Source: JBEKYH01 sp049511115 (GTDB taxonomy: Bacteria > Planctomycetota > Phycisphaerae > Tepidisphaerales > Tepidisphaeraceae). Taken from it: a stretch of DNA of 8,457 bases. The position numbers and the translations under genes are program-made. The notes under the pieces are model-generated. The model was given only the letters and a program-made list of their open reading frames with translations, was not told the origin of the DNA and made no database searches. Below are positions 1-6,368 of the stretch, piece by piece; position 1 is the first letter of the stretch; each line of letters opens with the position of its first letter. The stretch is taken from positions 1-8,457 of the forward strand of contig JBEKYH010000204.1 in NCBI GenBank assembly GCA_049511115.1, given 5' to 3'.

Positions 1-1
1 G

Positions 2-925
2 GCATATCTCCAAATCGAGCAGACTGACGCGACTCATCTTTCGGTCATGTGGAAAGTGCCTGCACGCACGGCGCTGAGCGGGCTGACCGTTGTGTTTCCA
101 CCCGTTTGGAAGACCACCGCCGGCCCGATCGACGACAGTTCCCGGGATAACGTCGTCACCCGCTGGGAGATGACCTGCCCGCCGGGCGGTTTGGACGGCC
201 AGCGCCTGGGCATTTCCGGCCTGGACGGCATCCCCGCCGACGTGCTCGTGCGCGTATTACGTCTTGACGGCACTGCCACCGTGACACGACTGACCCCGGC
301 CGCTACGTCTTACGTGATCGAGCCTGAGCCGGGAATCTGGCACCTCGCGGTCACCTACACGTCCCTGGGCGTTGAGCACATCCTCATGGGCGTCGATCAT
401 CTGCTGTTTGTGCTCGGATTGTTGCTGATCGTCAAAAGCCGGTGGATATTACTCAAGACGATTACGGCTTTCACGATCGCCCACAGCCTGACCTTGGCGG
501 TGGCGACGCTCGGATATGCCAGCGCGCCGGTGATGCCGCTGAACGCGGCCATCGCCCTGTCGATTTTTTTCCTGGGACCCGAGATCGTGCGCCGCAAGCG
601 CGGACAGACCAGTTTGACGATCGAGCATCCCTGGGTAATCGCCTTCGCGTTCGGGCTGGTGCACGGATTCGGCTTTGCCAGCGGCCTGACGGCGCTGGGC
701 CTGACGCACCGCGAGATTCCGCCGGCGCTTCTGCTCTTCAACGTCGGCGTGGAGATTGGGCAGTTGATGTTCGTCGCGATTATTCTGGCGTTGGAGAAAT
801 CCTTCCAGGTACTGGAGGTGCACTGGAGCGAATGGGCACAATGGATTCCAGCCTATACCGTGGGAAGCCTGGGCGCATTCTGGACGATTCAGCGCACGGC
901 AATGTTGATCGGAGCGATACAATGA
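2..925 (+). CDS. HupE/UreJ_2-family membrane protein, 5'-truncated by the window edge
   Basis: Probable metal (Ni/Co-type) permease of the HupE/UreJ_2 family; the substrate is inferred from the family, not shown here. The frame is open back to base 2. The residues before the first internal Met (base 47) read AYLQIEQTDATHLSVMWKVP, which matches the usual start of the mature extracytoplasmic domain in this family, so Met47 is not the real start; the signal peptide and a few residues lie upstream of the window. Of 307 visible residues, about 1-115 form the extracytoplasmic domain and the rest about six membrane helices. Visible motifs are HX5DH (HILMGVDH, H126 to H133), an AHSLTL helix with H161, GLVHGFGFASG with H221, and FNVGVEIGQ. 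The stop overlaps the next start as ATGA, so the two genes are translationally coupled. Family call is strong; the transported ion is uncertain. Confidence 0.88.
   Translation, partial: AYLQIEQTDATHLSVMWKVPARTALSGLTVVFPPVWKTTAGPIDDSSRDNVVTRWEMTCPPGGLDGQRLGISGLDGIPADVLVRVLRLDGTATVTRLTPAATSYVIEPEPGIWHLAVTYTSLGVEHILMGVDHLLFVLGLLLIVKSRWILLKTITAFTIAHSLTLAVATLGYASAPVMPLNAAIALSIFFLGPEIVRRKRGQTSLTIEHPWVIAFAFGLVHGFGFASGLTALGLTHREIPPALLLFNVGVEIGQLMFVAIILALEKSFQVLEVHWSEWAQWIPAYTVGSLGAFWTIQRTAMLIGAIQ
911..916 (+). promoter_or_regulatory. Shine-Dalgarno site for the second HupE-like gene
   Basis: GGAGCG lies inside the end of the preceding gene, with GGAG 7 nt before the ATG at 922. It fixes that start and shows the second gene is translated from the same message despite the 4-nt overlap. 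Confidence 0.6.
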
Positions 926-1800
926 ACCGAACAGAGAAAACGACGCGGTGGATGACGATTCTATTTACGCTGGTGTTCATCTTGATGTTCACGCGCGATG
1001 GAGAAGCGCACATCGTGGCCGGTGAATCCGGCGGATTTCTAAGCGGGCTGAAACATCCCTGGTCAGGATGGGACCACATTTGCGCGATGGTGGCGGTGGG
1101 ACTGTGGGGCGCCCAACTGGGAGCGCCTGCCATCTGGATTCTGCCGGTGACGTTTCCCGTCATCATGTCGATGGGCGGATTCCTCGGCTTAATCGACGCT
1201 CCCTTCCCCGGCGGCACGCACGGCGACGAAATCGGCATCGCCGCTTCCGCCATTCTGCTGGGCTTGATGGTTTTGTGGAAGGCTCGCCCGCCGCTGCCGG
1301 TGGCAATGATATTGGTCGGATTTTTCGGTCTATGCCACGGCTACGCCCACGGCCGGGAACTGCCGCCCGGCCAGAGCGGCCTGCTCTATTCCATCGGGTT
1401 TGTCGTCGCGACCGGCACGTTGCACGCCCTGGGAATCACCATCGGGTTGCTCAACGATATCTGGAAGAGCCGCATCTGGATTCCAATCCTCGCCACGCTG
1501 CTGCTCGCCTTCATGGTCGGACTCGGATTCTCCGACGCCCTGGGCGTCAGCGGTTTGGATTATTGGGAACATGCCGCCGCTGGCTTCGTTGTGGCGGCGG
1601 CTGTGCTGTTGGTCATCGTGATCAAAGTGCAGCAAGGCAAGATGCTGATACGTGCCCTGGGCGCGGCAATCACTGTCGGGGGATTGATCTTTCTGTATCA
1701 GGCGTTTACCGAGGCCCCGGAAAAGCCGGCAGCCACTCCCACGGCAACAGCATTCATTTCTGTTCAGAGCCAGTCGGCATTTGCAATCGATGGAATATGA
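922..1800 (+). CDS. HupE/UreJ-family nickel/cobalt permease-like protein with extended C-terminal half
   Basis: Polytopic inner-membrane protein, 292 residues, of the HupE/UreJ family, whose studied member (rhizobial HupE) is a nickel diffusion facilitator. A signal peptide covers residues 1-29, with cleavage expected at GEA before H30. Both family signatures are present: HX5DH as HPWSGWDH (H45 to H52) and a close form of FHGx(A/V)HGxE as CHGYAHGRE (138-146). H168 lies in the next helix (TLHALG). Classical HupE is about 190 residues. Here the final helix (ALGAAITVGG, about 245-262) is preceded by an extra stretch at about 180-240 with two further hydrophobic segments, and a Thr/Ala/Ser-rich tail follows. 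The start is supported by GGAG 7 nt upstream and the ATGA overlap with the gene before. The ion could be Ni, Co or another divalent metal; no Ni enzyme lies nearby. Confidence 0.9.
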   Translation: MNRTEKTTRWMTILFTLVFILMFTRDGEAHIVAGESGGFLSGLKHPWSGWDHICAMVAVGLWGAQLGAPAIWILPVTFPVIMSMGGFLGLIDAPFPGGTHGDEIGIAASAILLGLMVLWKARPPLPVAMILVGFFGLCHGYAHGRELPPGQSGLLYSIGFVVATGTLHALGITIGLLNDIWKSRIWIPILATLLLAFMVGLGFSDALGVSGLDYWEHAAAGFVVAAAVLLVIVIKVQQGKMLIRALGAAITVGGLIFLYQAFTEAPEKPAATPTATAFISVQSQSAFAIDGI

Positions 1801-2564
1801 CCATGCGACAAAGAACGCGCGTGACAGCTTTGGCCCCTCGATCCCCCGCCCCCGGTATTCCGGGGGAGGGCCGGGGAGGGGGCTTAGCCGGCACTGTGCA
1901 ACTTCGCGCAAACCCCTTCCCTAACCCTCCCCCGGAATGCAGGGGGTGGGGAAAAACGCCGCGACAATCGCTGCTCACCATCTTTGCTCTTCTAGCAATG
2001 CTCCTCATGCCGCATTCAGCTCAGGCCCATCTCGTCACAACCGGCCTAGGCCCCGTCTACGACGGCATCGGCCACTTTTCCCTCTCCCCCGATGACAGCA
2101 TTCCCGTTGTTGCGCTGGCCCTGCTTGCCGGCCTGCGCGGCAAGGCCGCGGGTCGAGCCGTGATGTATCAACTGCCGCTGGCCTGGTTCTGCGGCGGAGT
2201 TGCGGGATTGGTTGCCAACAAAGAACCCCTCGATCCCCTGCGGTGCGCTTCGTTCATGGCGATCGGCCTTCTGGTCGCCGCCGACCTGCCATTGCCGGAC
2301 CTGGCTGTCATGGTCCTGGCGGTCGCGATGGGATTGCTTCACGGCTTTCTTGACGGCGCTGGGTTTGCCGCCGCCGGCCTGGGAAAAGGGATGCTGCAAC
2401 TCCTGGGTATTGCCGTCGTGCTCTTTGTGCTCTCGACGATTTTTGCGGCGATTGTTGTTTCGATTCGAGTGTATTGGGGCCGGATCGTCGTGCGCGTGGC
2501 AGGGAGCTGGGTCGCCGCCATTGGCGTGCTAATGCTGGGCTGGGCGCTGCGGCCGGTGCATTAA
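1797..2564 (+). CDS. Divergent HupE/UreJ-like membrane protein with repeat-derived N-terminal extension
   Basis: Third membrane protein of the operon, 255 residues from the ATG at 1797, whose ATGA overlaps the previous stop. The ATG at 1803 is an equally possible start and has GGA at a better 8-nt spacing. A standard signal-peptide core (about 55-77, ending SAQA before H78) is preceded by an unusual Pro/Gly-rich stretch, residues about 12-53, encoded by a G/C-rich palindromic element. The body has about five to six hydrophobic helices. HLVTTGLGPVYDGIGH (78-93) and LLHGFLDG (180-187) resemble HupE/UreJ proteins, but the HX5DH motif is absent and the second motif has D186 where HupE has His. 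It may be a partner or regulatory subunit rather than a full permease. The GTG at 1896 inside the element is a weaker alternative start. Confidence 0.75.
   Translation: MTMRQRTRVTALAPRSPAPGIPGEGRGGGLAGTVQLRANPFPNPPPECRGWGKTPRQSLLTIFALLAMLLMPHSAQAHLVTTGLGPVYDGIGHFSLSPDDSIPVVALALLAGLRGKAAGRAVMYQLPLAWFCGGVAGLVANKEPLDPLRCASFMAIGLLVAADLPLPDLAVMVLAVAMGLLHGFLDGAGFAAAGLGKGMLQLLGIAVVLFVLSTIFAAIVVSIRVYWGRIVVRVAGSWVAAIGVLMLGWALRPVH
1831..1955 (+). repeat. Twin G/C-rich palindromic (REP/BIME-like) element within a coding region
   Basis: Two inverted copies of one unit are visible. ATTCCGGGGGAGGG at 1857-1870 is exactly reverse-complementary to 1925-1938, and similarity continues inward at about 9 of 12 positions. 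Each copy also folds on itself. Hairpin 1 is CCCCCGG (1849-1855), loop TATT, CCGGGGG (1860-1866). Hairpin 2 pairs CCC-T-CCCCC (1925-1933) with GGGGG-T-GGG (1942-1950). This resembles dispersed palindromic repeats that normally sit between genes. Here it is in frame within the N-terminal coding region of the third HupE-like gene. Copy number elsewhere in the genome is not visible from this window. Confidence 0.75.
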
Positions 2565-2572
2565 AGAGAAGC
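2563..2572 (+). promoter_or_regulatory. Ribosome-binding site for the tail-anchored secreted protein
   Basis: AAAGAGAAGC begins within the previous stop codon and lies 4 nt before the ATG at 2577. It is a purine-rich, moderate Shine-Dalgarno match and supports that start and continued co-transcription. Confidence 0.45.
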
Positions 2573-2576
2573 GAAC

Positions 2577-3275
2577 ATGCCAAGCGCCGCAAAATGGCTT
2601 TCGCTCGTGTGCCTGCTGTTGGTAGGTGTGCCGCGCGGCGCCGGAGCGCACAACATCGGCGAAAGCAACGCCACTTTTTATGTCCGCTCGACCGGTCTGG
2701 ATGTCGACCTTTACATGGGGTTGGTTTCCGGACGCCGCCTCATCACCGATGAAGGGCAGATCATTCCGATGACCCCCAACAATTTCACCGATTTCTCCGA
2801 TCGCCTGCAGGCTGTCGCGCCCGACCTCTTCACCGTGACTGGCGGCGATGGCACAACCCTCAAGCCTGATGCGATGACCGTCTCCATGACTGAGACGACG
2901 GATGTTTTTTATACGCTGCATTATCCCCTGCCGTCGCCCATGCCCGGCGTGCTCAAGATTCACGCCGACTATCTCGACAAAATGGTCGACACTCATATCG
3001 GAACGATTTACGTCATGAACAATGTCGGCGACCAGTTCGGCTGGGGCACGGTCACCCCCGATTCAGAGGACCTCCAGGTCCGTCTTCCAGCGGTGGCGGA
3101 TTTGATTAGAACTAATGCTCCGGCAAGCGTCGTTGCCCCGCCGCCAACCGCCGAATCGGGCCGCGGAACCCGGTGGGCGCTTTGGGGTTTGCTCGGCGCA
3201 GGCGCTTTGATCGCGGCGGCGGCCGCATCACGCGCAATCGCGGGGCAGCGCGAGCAACGCAAAACGAGGGTCTAA
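2577..3275 (+). CDS. Secreted C-terminally membrane-anchored protein, possible free-standing HupE-type extracytoplasmic domain
   Basis: Protein of 232 residues that I do not recognise as a named family. A signal peptide spans 1-24, with cleavage expected at AGA before H25. An extracytoplasmic region at about 25-175 is rich in predicted beta strands and reads HNIGESNATFYVRSTGLDVD at its start. A Pro/Ala-rich linker follows at 181-199, then one membrane helix (about 200-220, WALWGLLGAG onward) and a basic tail (REQRKTRV), giving a type I topology. The layout of the soluble part recalls the N-terminal domain of HupE/UreJ_2 proteins, such as the first gene here, detached from its membrane domain; this is inference from general pattern and context. 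It is last in the four-gene operon, 12 nt after the previous stop. A metal-capturing or complex-forming role is plausible but unproven. The C-terminus lacks a PEP-CTERM-type motif. Confidence 0.8.
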   Translation: MPSAAKWLSLVCLLLVGVPRGAGAHNIGESNATFYVRSTGLDVDLYMGLVSGRRLITDEGQIIPMTPNNFTDFSDRLQAVAPDLFTVTGGDGTTLKPDAMTVSMTETTDVFYTLHYPLPSPMPGVLKIHADYLDKMVDTHIGTIYVMNNVGDQFGWGTVTPDSEDLQVRLPAVADLIRTNAPASVVAPPPTAESGRGTRWALWGLLGAGALIAAAAASRAIAGQREQRKTRV

Positions 3276-3298
3276 GCATCTTTAGGTAAATGGCAACT

Positions 3299-3308
3299 CA
3301 CGCGCGTG
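3299..3308. promoter_or_regulatory. 10-bp perfect palindrome, possible operator
   Basis: CACGCGCGTG is a perfect palindrome lying 7 bp upstream of the -10-like TATAAA at 3316-3321, in the gap before the glycoside hydrolase. A repressor bound there would cover the region between the -35 and -10. Short GC palindromes arise by chance in GC-rich DNA, so this is tentative. Confidence 0.3.
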
Positions 3309-3315
3309 TGGCGTG

Positions 3316-3321
3316 TATAAA
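3316..3321 (+). promoter_or_regulatory. Possible -10 element for the GH106-like gene
   Basis: TATAAA is the best -10-like hexamer in the 124-nt gap (3276-3399), which is otherwise without a gene. No good -35 lies at the right spacing. Transcription from here would leave a 5' leader of roughly 70 nt. No convincing terminator for the upstream operon is visible in the gap, so read-through is also possible. Confidence 0.3.
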
Positions 3322-3380
3322 GGGTTAGCCTCTCCATTTTTAGTCGGGCGGAGTTGCAGGATCGAATCTTTGGTCGTCAG

Positions 3381-3391
3381 CAAAAAAAGGG
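3381..3391 (+). promoter_or_regulatory. Ribosome-binding site for the GH106-like gene
   Basis: The purine run AAAAAAAGGGA ends 8 nt before the ATG at 3400. It selects that ATG, followed at once by a signal peptide, over the GTG at 3313, which would add 29 residues that do not resemble a leader. Confidence 0.5.
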
Positions 3392-3399
3392 ATAGCCAT

Positions 3400-6360
3400 A
3401 TGAAACGCTTAGCCGCTTTGGCGCTGTTGGGACTGGTTCCGGTTTTGGCCGATGCCGCCCCGCCGTGGCAGGAAATCACGATTCCCGCCGTCTCCGAGGC
3501 GGCGCAGGCATTCCCCACGCCGCCGAGGGAATTTGGCGCCATCCACTGGGCCATCTGGGGCGGTCAGCAAACCAAAGAGCGAATCCTTGCTGACATCACC
3601 AATATCAACGCCAATGGCGGCGGCGTTTACATGATCAACAATTCCCAGCGCGTGATGCCGGCTTATCTCTCGCCGGAGTATCTGGACCTGGTGAAGTTCG
3701 TCGTCGATGAATGCAAAAAACGTGGCATGAAAGTATGGATCGAGGGCGACTGCGGATATCCCGACGGGTTTGCCGGCGGTTTGATCACCAAGGATTATCC
3801 CGAACTCGGGCAGCAGGGAATCGTGCCCGACGCGCATTGTGCAATTGCCGCCGGGCAGACGGTCAGCTTTCCGCTCCCTGTTGATACGCTGGGGATCATC
3901 GCCACGCCGATCGCGCAAGTTCCAGCGGCCGGTGGCGCCGGCAAGGCCGAGCCGATCCCACCCGATGGAAAGCTGGACTGGCTCGGGCCGACAAGAGGCA
4001 CGTCGTATGAAGTGACGGTGCAGGACGCCAATGGAATAGCCATTCGCTACAGCGTGGTCTCCGGACAGACGCTGCACATTCAAGTGCCGCCGAATACCAA
4101 GAGCATCGAATCCGCAACGCGCGGGGGTGGTGGCGGAGGGCGCGGAGGAGGCGGAGGCGGCGGCAACGCCGGCCCGCCCACGATTATTCCGGTTCCCGCC
4201 GACGGTCAATTCAACTGGACCGCCCCCGCCAGCAGCGCCTGGGACCTCACCTTCGTCCGCCATATCTATCGCAGCTCCCCCACGCGCAATGACGCCGGAG
4301 AAGACGGCGGCGCGACCAAGGACAGCCGCTACACGGAAATCGACTATCTCGATCCCGCGGCCACCGCCGCCTATCTGAAGTGCGTTCACGAGACGTATGC
4401 GAAAGTTGTCGGCGATGAATTCGGCAAGACCATCATGGGCTGGCGTCTCGATGAAACCGACTACACCGGCTTCTCGCCCTGGACGCCCAAACTGCTGGAA
4501 ACATTCAAGGCGCAAAAGGGATACGACCTGCAGCCGTATATCGCTGAGATGTTCGTGAACCCCCTTACCCCCGAGGCCAGGCGCGTTAAAGCCGATTACT
4601 GGGACGTGTGGAGCGGCATGTTCCGCGACAATTTTTACAAGCCGTTGCAGGAGTGGTGCCGGGCCCGCGGCATGGACTACATGGGCCATCTGAATCATGA
4701 AGAGACGCAGATCAGCCAGCGCGGCGAAAGCATGGTTTCCAACGAAGGCTCTTACTGGCGCGACTCGCGCTACCTGGGCGTTCCGGGCATCGATAACTTG
4801 AGCCAGATCGGTCCGGGCATTATTGCCGACTTCCCCAAGATCGCCGCATCCGCCGCCCACATGAACGGCCGGCCATTAGCGTGGGAAGAAGAAGGCGGCG
4901 ACACCAGCGTCGATGGGAAATTCATCTTCGATTACCAGCTTGCCCGCGGCGTGAACTACATGAATATCCGCGGCCTTAACGCCGCCCCGCCGCAGGGCGA
5001 TCCCGCACCTTTGCAGAATCGCGCCGCGGCGATTGGCAACTACGTCTCGCGCTCGCAATATCTAATGGCCATTGGCCGGCCGGCGGCGCAGGTCGCCCTC
5101 TTTCACCCGACCGACAGCTATTGGCTCTGGGACCAGGAAGCCGACACCGAAACCGTGAAATTGCAGACGGAACTCATCCGCCATCAGATTGACTTCGACC
5201 ACGTCGATTCCGATGCGATCGGATCGTATTTCACGCTCGAAGACGACGGGTTTAAGAACCTCAGCGGCCAAGTCTACAAGGCCGTCATCATTCCAACGTC
5301 GTCGGTGATCCAAAAGAGCGTGCTGGACCGCCTGCGTACTTTCGCCGCGAACGGCGGCAAGGTCATATTCGTCGGCCGGACGCCCTCGATGGTGGTCGAC
5401 CAGACCTTCCTTCATCCCGTCTCTGATTCGCCCGATCTGACGTTCGCCACGATCGAGCCAACAGGAGATATCACGGATCGCGTCATCGAGGCGCTCCCCA
5501 AGCCGGACGTAAAGCTCGATCCTCCCAGCGACATGGTCAATTACACGCGCCGTTCGCTGAAAGACGGGGACGTCTATTTCTTCTTCAATGAATCGCGCCA
5601 GACGATTTCGCGCACGGCGACGTTAGCCGGCACGGGAACCGTGCAGGTTTGGGACGCCGCCGACGGAACGATCCATCCGATGGCCGGCGTTCCCGCGGCC
5701 AATGGAAGCGTGGCTGTGCCGCTGACCCTCGGGCCGCAGGGAGCGATGTTCATTGTCATCGGTCCATTGCCGGCGGGCGCGGGTCAGCCGGTGCCTACTG
5801 TCACGGGCAGCCAGACCCTGGTCGCCCTCGATGGCGACTGGTCGGTCACGCTGGGCGGAGCACCGACGACAACCCCACTCAAATCCTGGCAGGAACTGGG
5901 CGCTGCCAATTTCAATGGCATCGCGGACTACAGCAAGACTTTTGACGCCCCGGCGAATCTGCCGCAGGGGCAGCGCGTCTATCTCGACTTGGGCAACGTC
6001 AGCGAAGTCGCCCATGTGAAATTGAATGGCAAAGACTATGACTCGCGCGGTTGGTCGCCATTTGTGTGGGACGTGACCGATTCGATCAAGAGCGGCACGA
6101 ACACGCTGGACGTGGAAGTGCAATTACCCCCAACGGGTGGCCGCGGCTTTGGCGGTGGCGGCGGACGAGCCGGCGGCGCAGGCCGAGGCGCGGGAGGCGG
6201 CGCGGCTGGGGCTGGTGGTGCCGCTGGCGCAGGGCGCGGTGCGGGTGGCGGCGCTGGCGCCCGTGGCGCAGGTGGTGGTCGCGGCGGGCGCGGTGGAGGC
6301 GCGGCAGCGGCTCCCGTGCCGCATGGTTTGCTCGGGCCGGTGAAGGTGGTTACCCAATAG
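3400..6360 (+). CDS. Secreted GH106-like glycoside hydrolase (alpha-L-rhamnosidase family) with glycine-rich insertions
   Basis: Protein of 986 residues, probably exported and acting on rhamnose-containing polysaccharide such as pectin; family from sequence pattern, substrate inferred. Signal peptide 1-19 (ADA then APP). Segments in order: N-terminal catalytic barrel start (FGAIHWAIWGG 45-55; YLSPEYLDLVKF 89-100; DCGYPDGFAGG 117-127); a beta-rich insert, about 150-290, holding a Gly run (241-256); the barrel continuing with GWRLDETDYTGFSPWTP (347-363), where E352 is a candidate catalytic acid; NHEETQ (432-437); RPLAWEEEGGDTS (491-503), whose Glu residues are further candidates; a Rossmann-like region at 625-665; and a C-terminal GH2-like sugar-binding sandwich (about 808-986; YLDLGNVSEVAHVKLNGK 861-878; final GLLGPVKVV). 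A second Gly/Ala/Arg-rich insert, 913-970, splits that last domain just before GLLGPV. Length suits GH106. It could be a related uncharacterised clade with another specificity. Confidence 0.85.
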   Translation: MKRLAALALLGLVPVLADAAPPWQEITIPAVSEAAQAFPTPPREFGAIHWAIWGGQQTKERILADITNINANGGGVYMINNSQRVMPAYLSPEYLDLVKFVVDECKKRGMKVWIEGDCGYPDGFAGGLITKDYPELGQQGIVPDAHCAIAAGQTVSFPLPVDTLGIIATPIAQVPAAGGAGKAEPIPPDGKLDWLGPTRGTSYEVTVQDANGIAIRYSVVSGQTLHIQVPPNTKSIESATRGGGGGGRGGGGGGGNAGPPTIIPVPADGQFNWTAPASSAWDLTFVRHIYRSSPTRNDAGEDGGATKDSRYTEIDYLDPAATAAYLKCVHETYAKVVGDEFGKTIMGWRLDETDYTGFSPWTPKLLETFKAQKGYDLQPYIAEMFVNPLTPEARRVKADYWDVWSGMFRDNFYKPLQEWCRARGMDYMGHLNHEETQISQRGESMVSNEGSYWRDSRYLGVPGIDNLSQIGPGIIADFPKIAASAAHMNGRPLAWEEEGGDTSVDGKFIFDYQLARGVNYMNIRGLNAAPPQGDPAPLQNRAAAIGNYVSRSQYLMAIGRPAAQVALFHPTDSYWLWDQEADTETVKLQTELIRHQIDFDHVDSDAIGSYFTLEDDGFKNLSGQVYKAVIIPTSSVIQKSVLDRLRTFAANGGKVIFVGRTPSMVVDQTFLHPVSDSPDLTFATIEPTGDITDRVIEALPKPDVKLDPPSDMVNYTRRSLKDGDVYFFFNESRQTISRTATLAGTGTVQVWDAADGTIHPMAGVPAANGSVAVPLTLGPQGAMFIVIGPLPAGAGQPVPTVTGSQTLVALDGDWSVTLGGAPTTTPLKSWQELGAANFNGIADYSKTFDAPANLPQGQRVYLDLGNVSEVAHVKLNGKDYDSRGWSPFVWDVTDSIKSGTNTLDVEVQLPPTGGRGFGGGGGRAGGAGRGAGGGAAGAGGAAGAGRGAGGGAGARGAGGGRGGRGGGAAAAPVPHGLLGPVKVVTQ
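4120..4167 (+). repeat. Glycine-codon low-complexity tract (internal)
   Basis: Encodes 16 residues of almost only Gly with two Arg (residues 241-256), built from GGN codons. It sits between two similar short motifs in the accessory beta region of the glycoside hydrolase, so it probably forms a flexible surface loop. Confidence 0.8.
6136..6312 (+). repeat. Gly/Ala/Arg-rich low-complexity tract (C-terminal)
   Basis: About 59 codons of mixed GGC/GGT/GGA/GCN/CGN encode residues 913-971 with RGG- and GAG-type units. The tract interrupts the C-terminal sugar-binding-type domain in the loop just before its last conserved strand (GLLGPV). Mixed codon use argues for an older or selected peptide rather than a very recent DNA slippage. 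Confidence 0.8.
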
Positions 6361-6364
6361 GTGA
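6359..6364 (+). promoter_or_regulatory. Shine-Dalgarno site before the broken small gene
   Basis: AGGTGA overlaps the stop codon of the glycoside hydrolase gene and lies 4 nt before the ATG at 6369. It is a strong anti-SD match and argues that this ATG was, or is, a real start even though its frame stops early. Confidence 0.5.
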
Positions 6365-6368
6365 ACGT

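Noticed and set aside
442..921. Upstream in-frame extension of the second HupE-like gene
   Set aside because: Its translation is Arg/Asp-rich nonsense in another frame of gene 1. The real start is the ATG at 922 with GGAG and a signal peptide.
1068..1796. Upstream in-frame extension of the third membrane protein
   Set aside because: It overlaps the well-supported second HupE-like gene and encodes Arg-rich low-quality sequence.
1925..1950. Hairpin read as a transcription terminator
   Set aside because: It is G/C-rich but has no T run, lies within an open coding frame, and genes 3 and 4 follow closely.
3175..3275. PEP-CTERM or other protein-sorting tail on the fourth gene
   Set aside because: The helix plus basic tail fits in general, but no PEP motif or other sorting signature precedes it; a simple membrane anchor explains it.
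3313..3399. GTG start giving a 29-residue extension of the GH106-like protein
   Set aside because: It has no Shine-Dalgarno site, and the extension would sit ahead of a good signal peptide that begins at the ATG at 3400.
3409..4860. Long minus-strand open frame of 483 codons opposite the glycoside hydrolase
   Set aside because: It mirrors a strongly supported coding gene on the + strand in GC-rich DNA, has no recognisable domain, and such antisense frames are common shadows.
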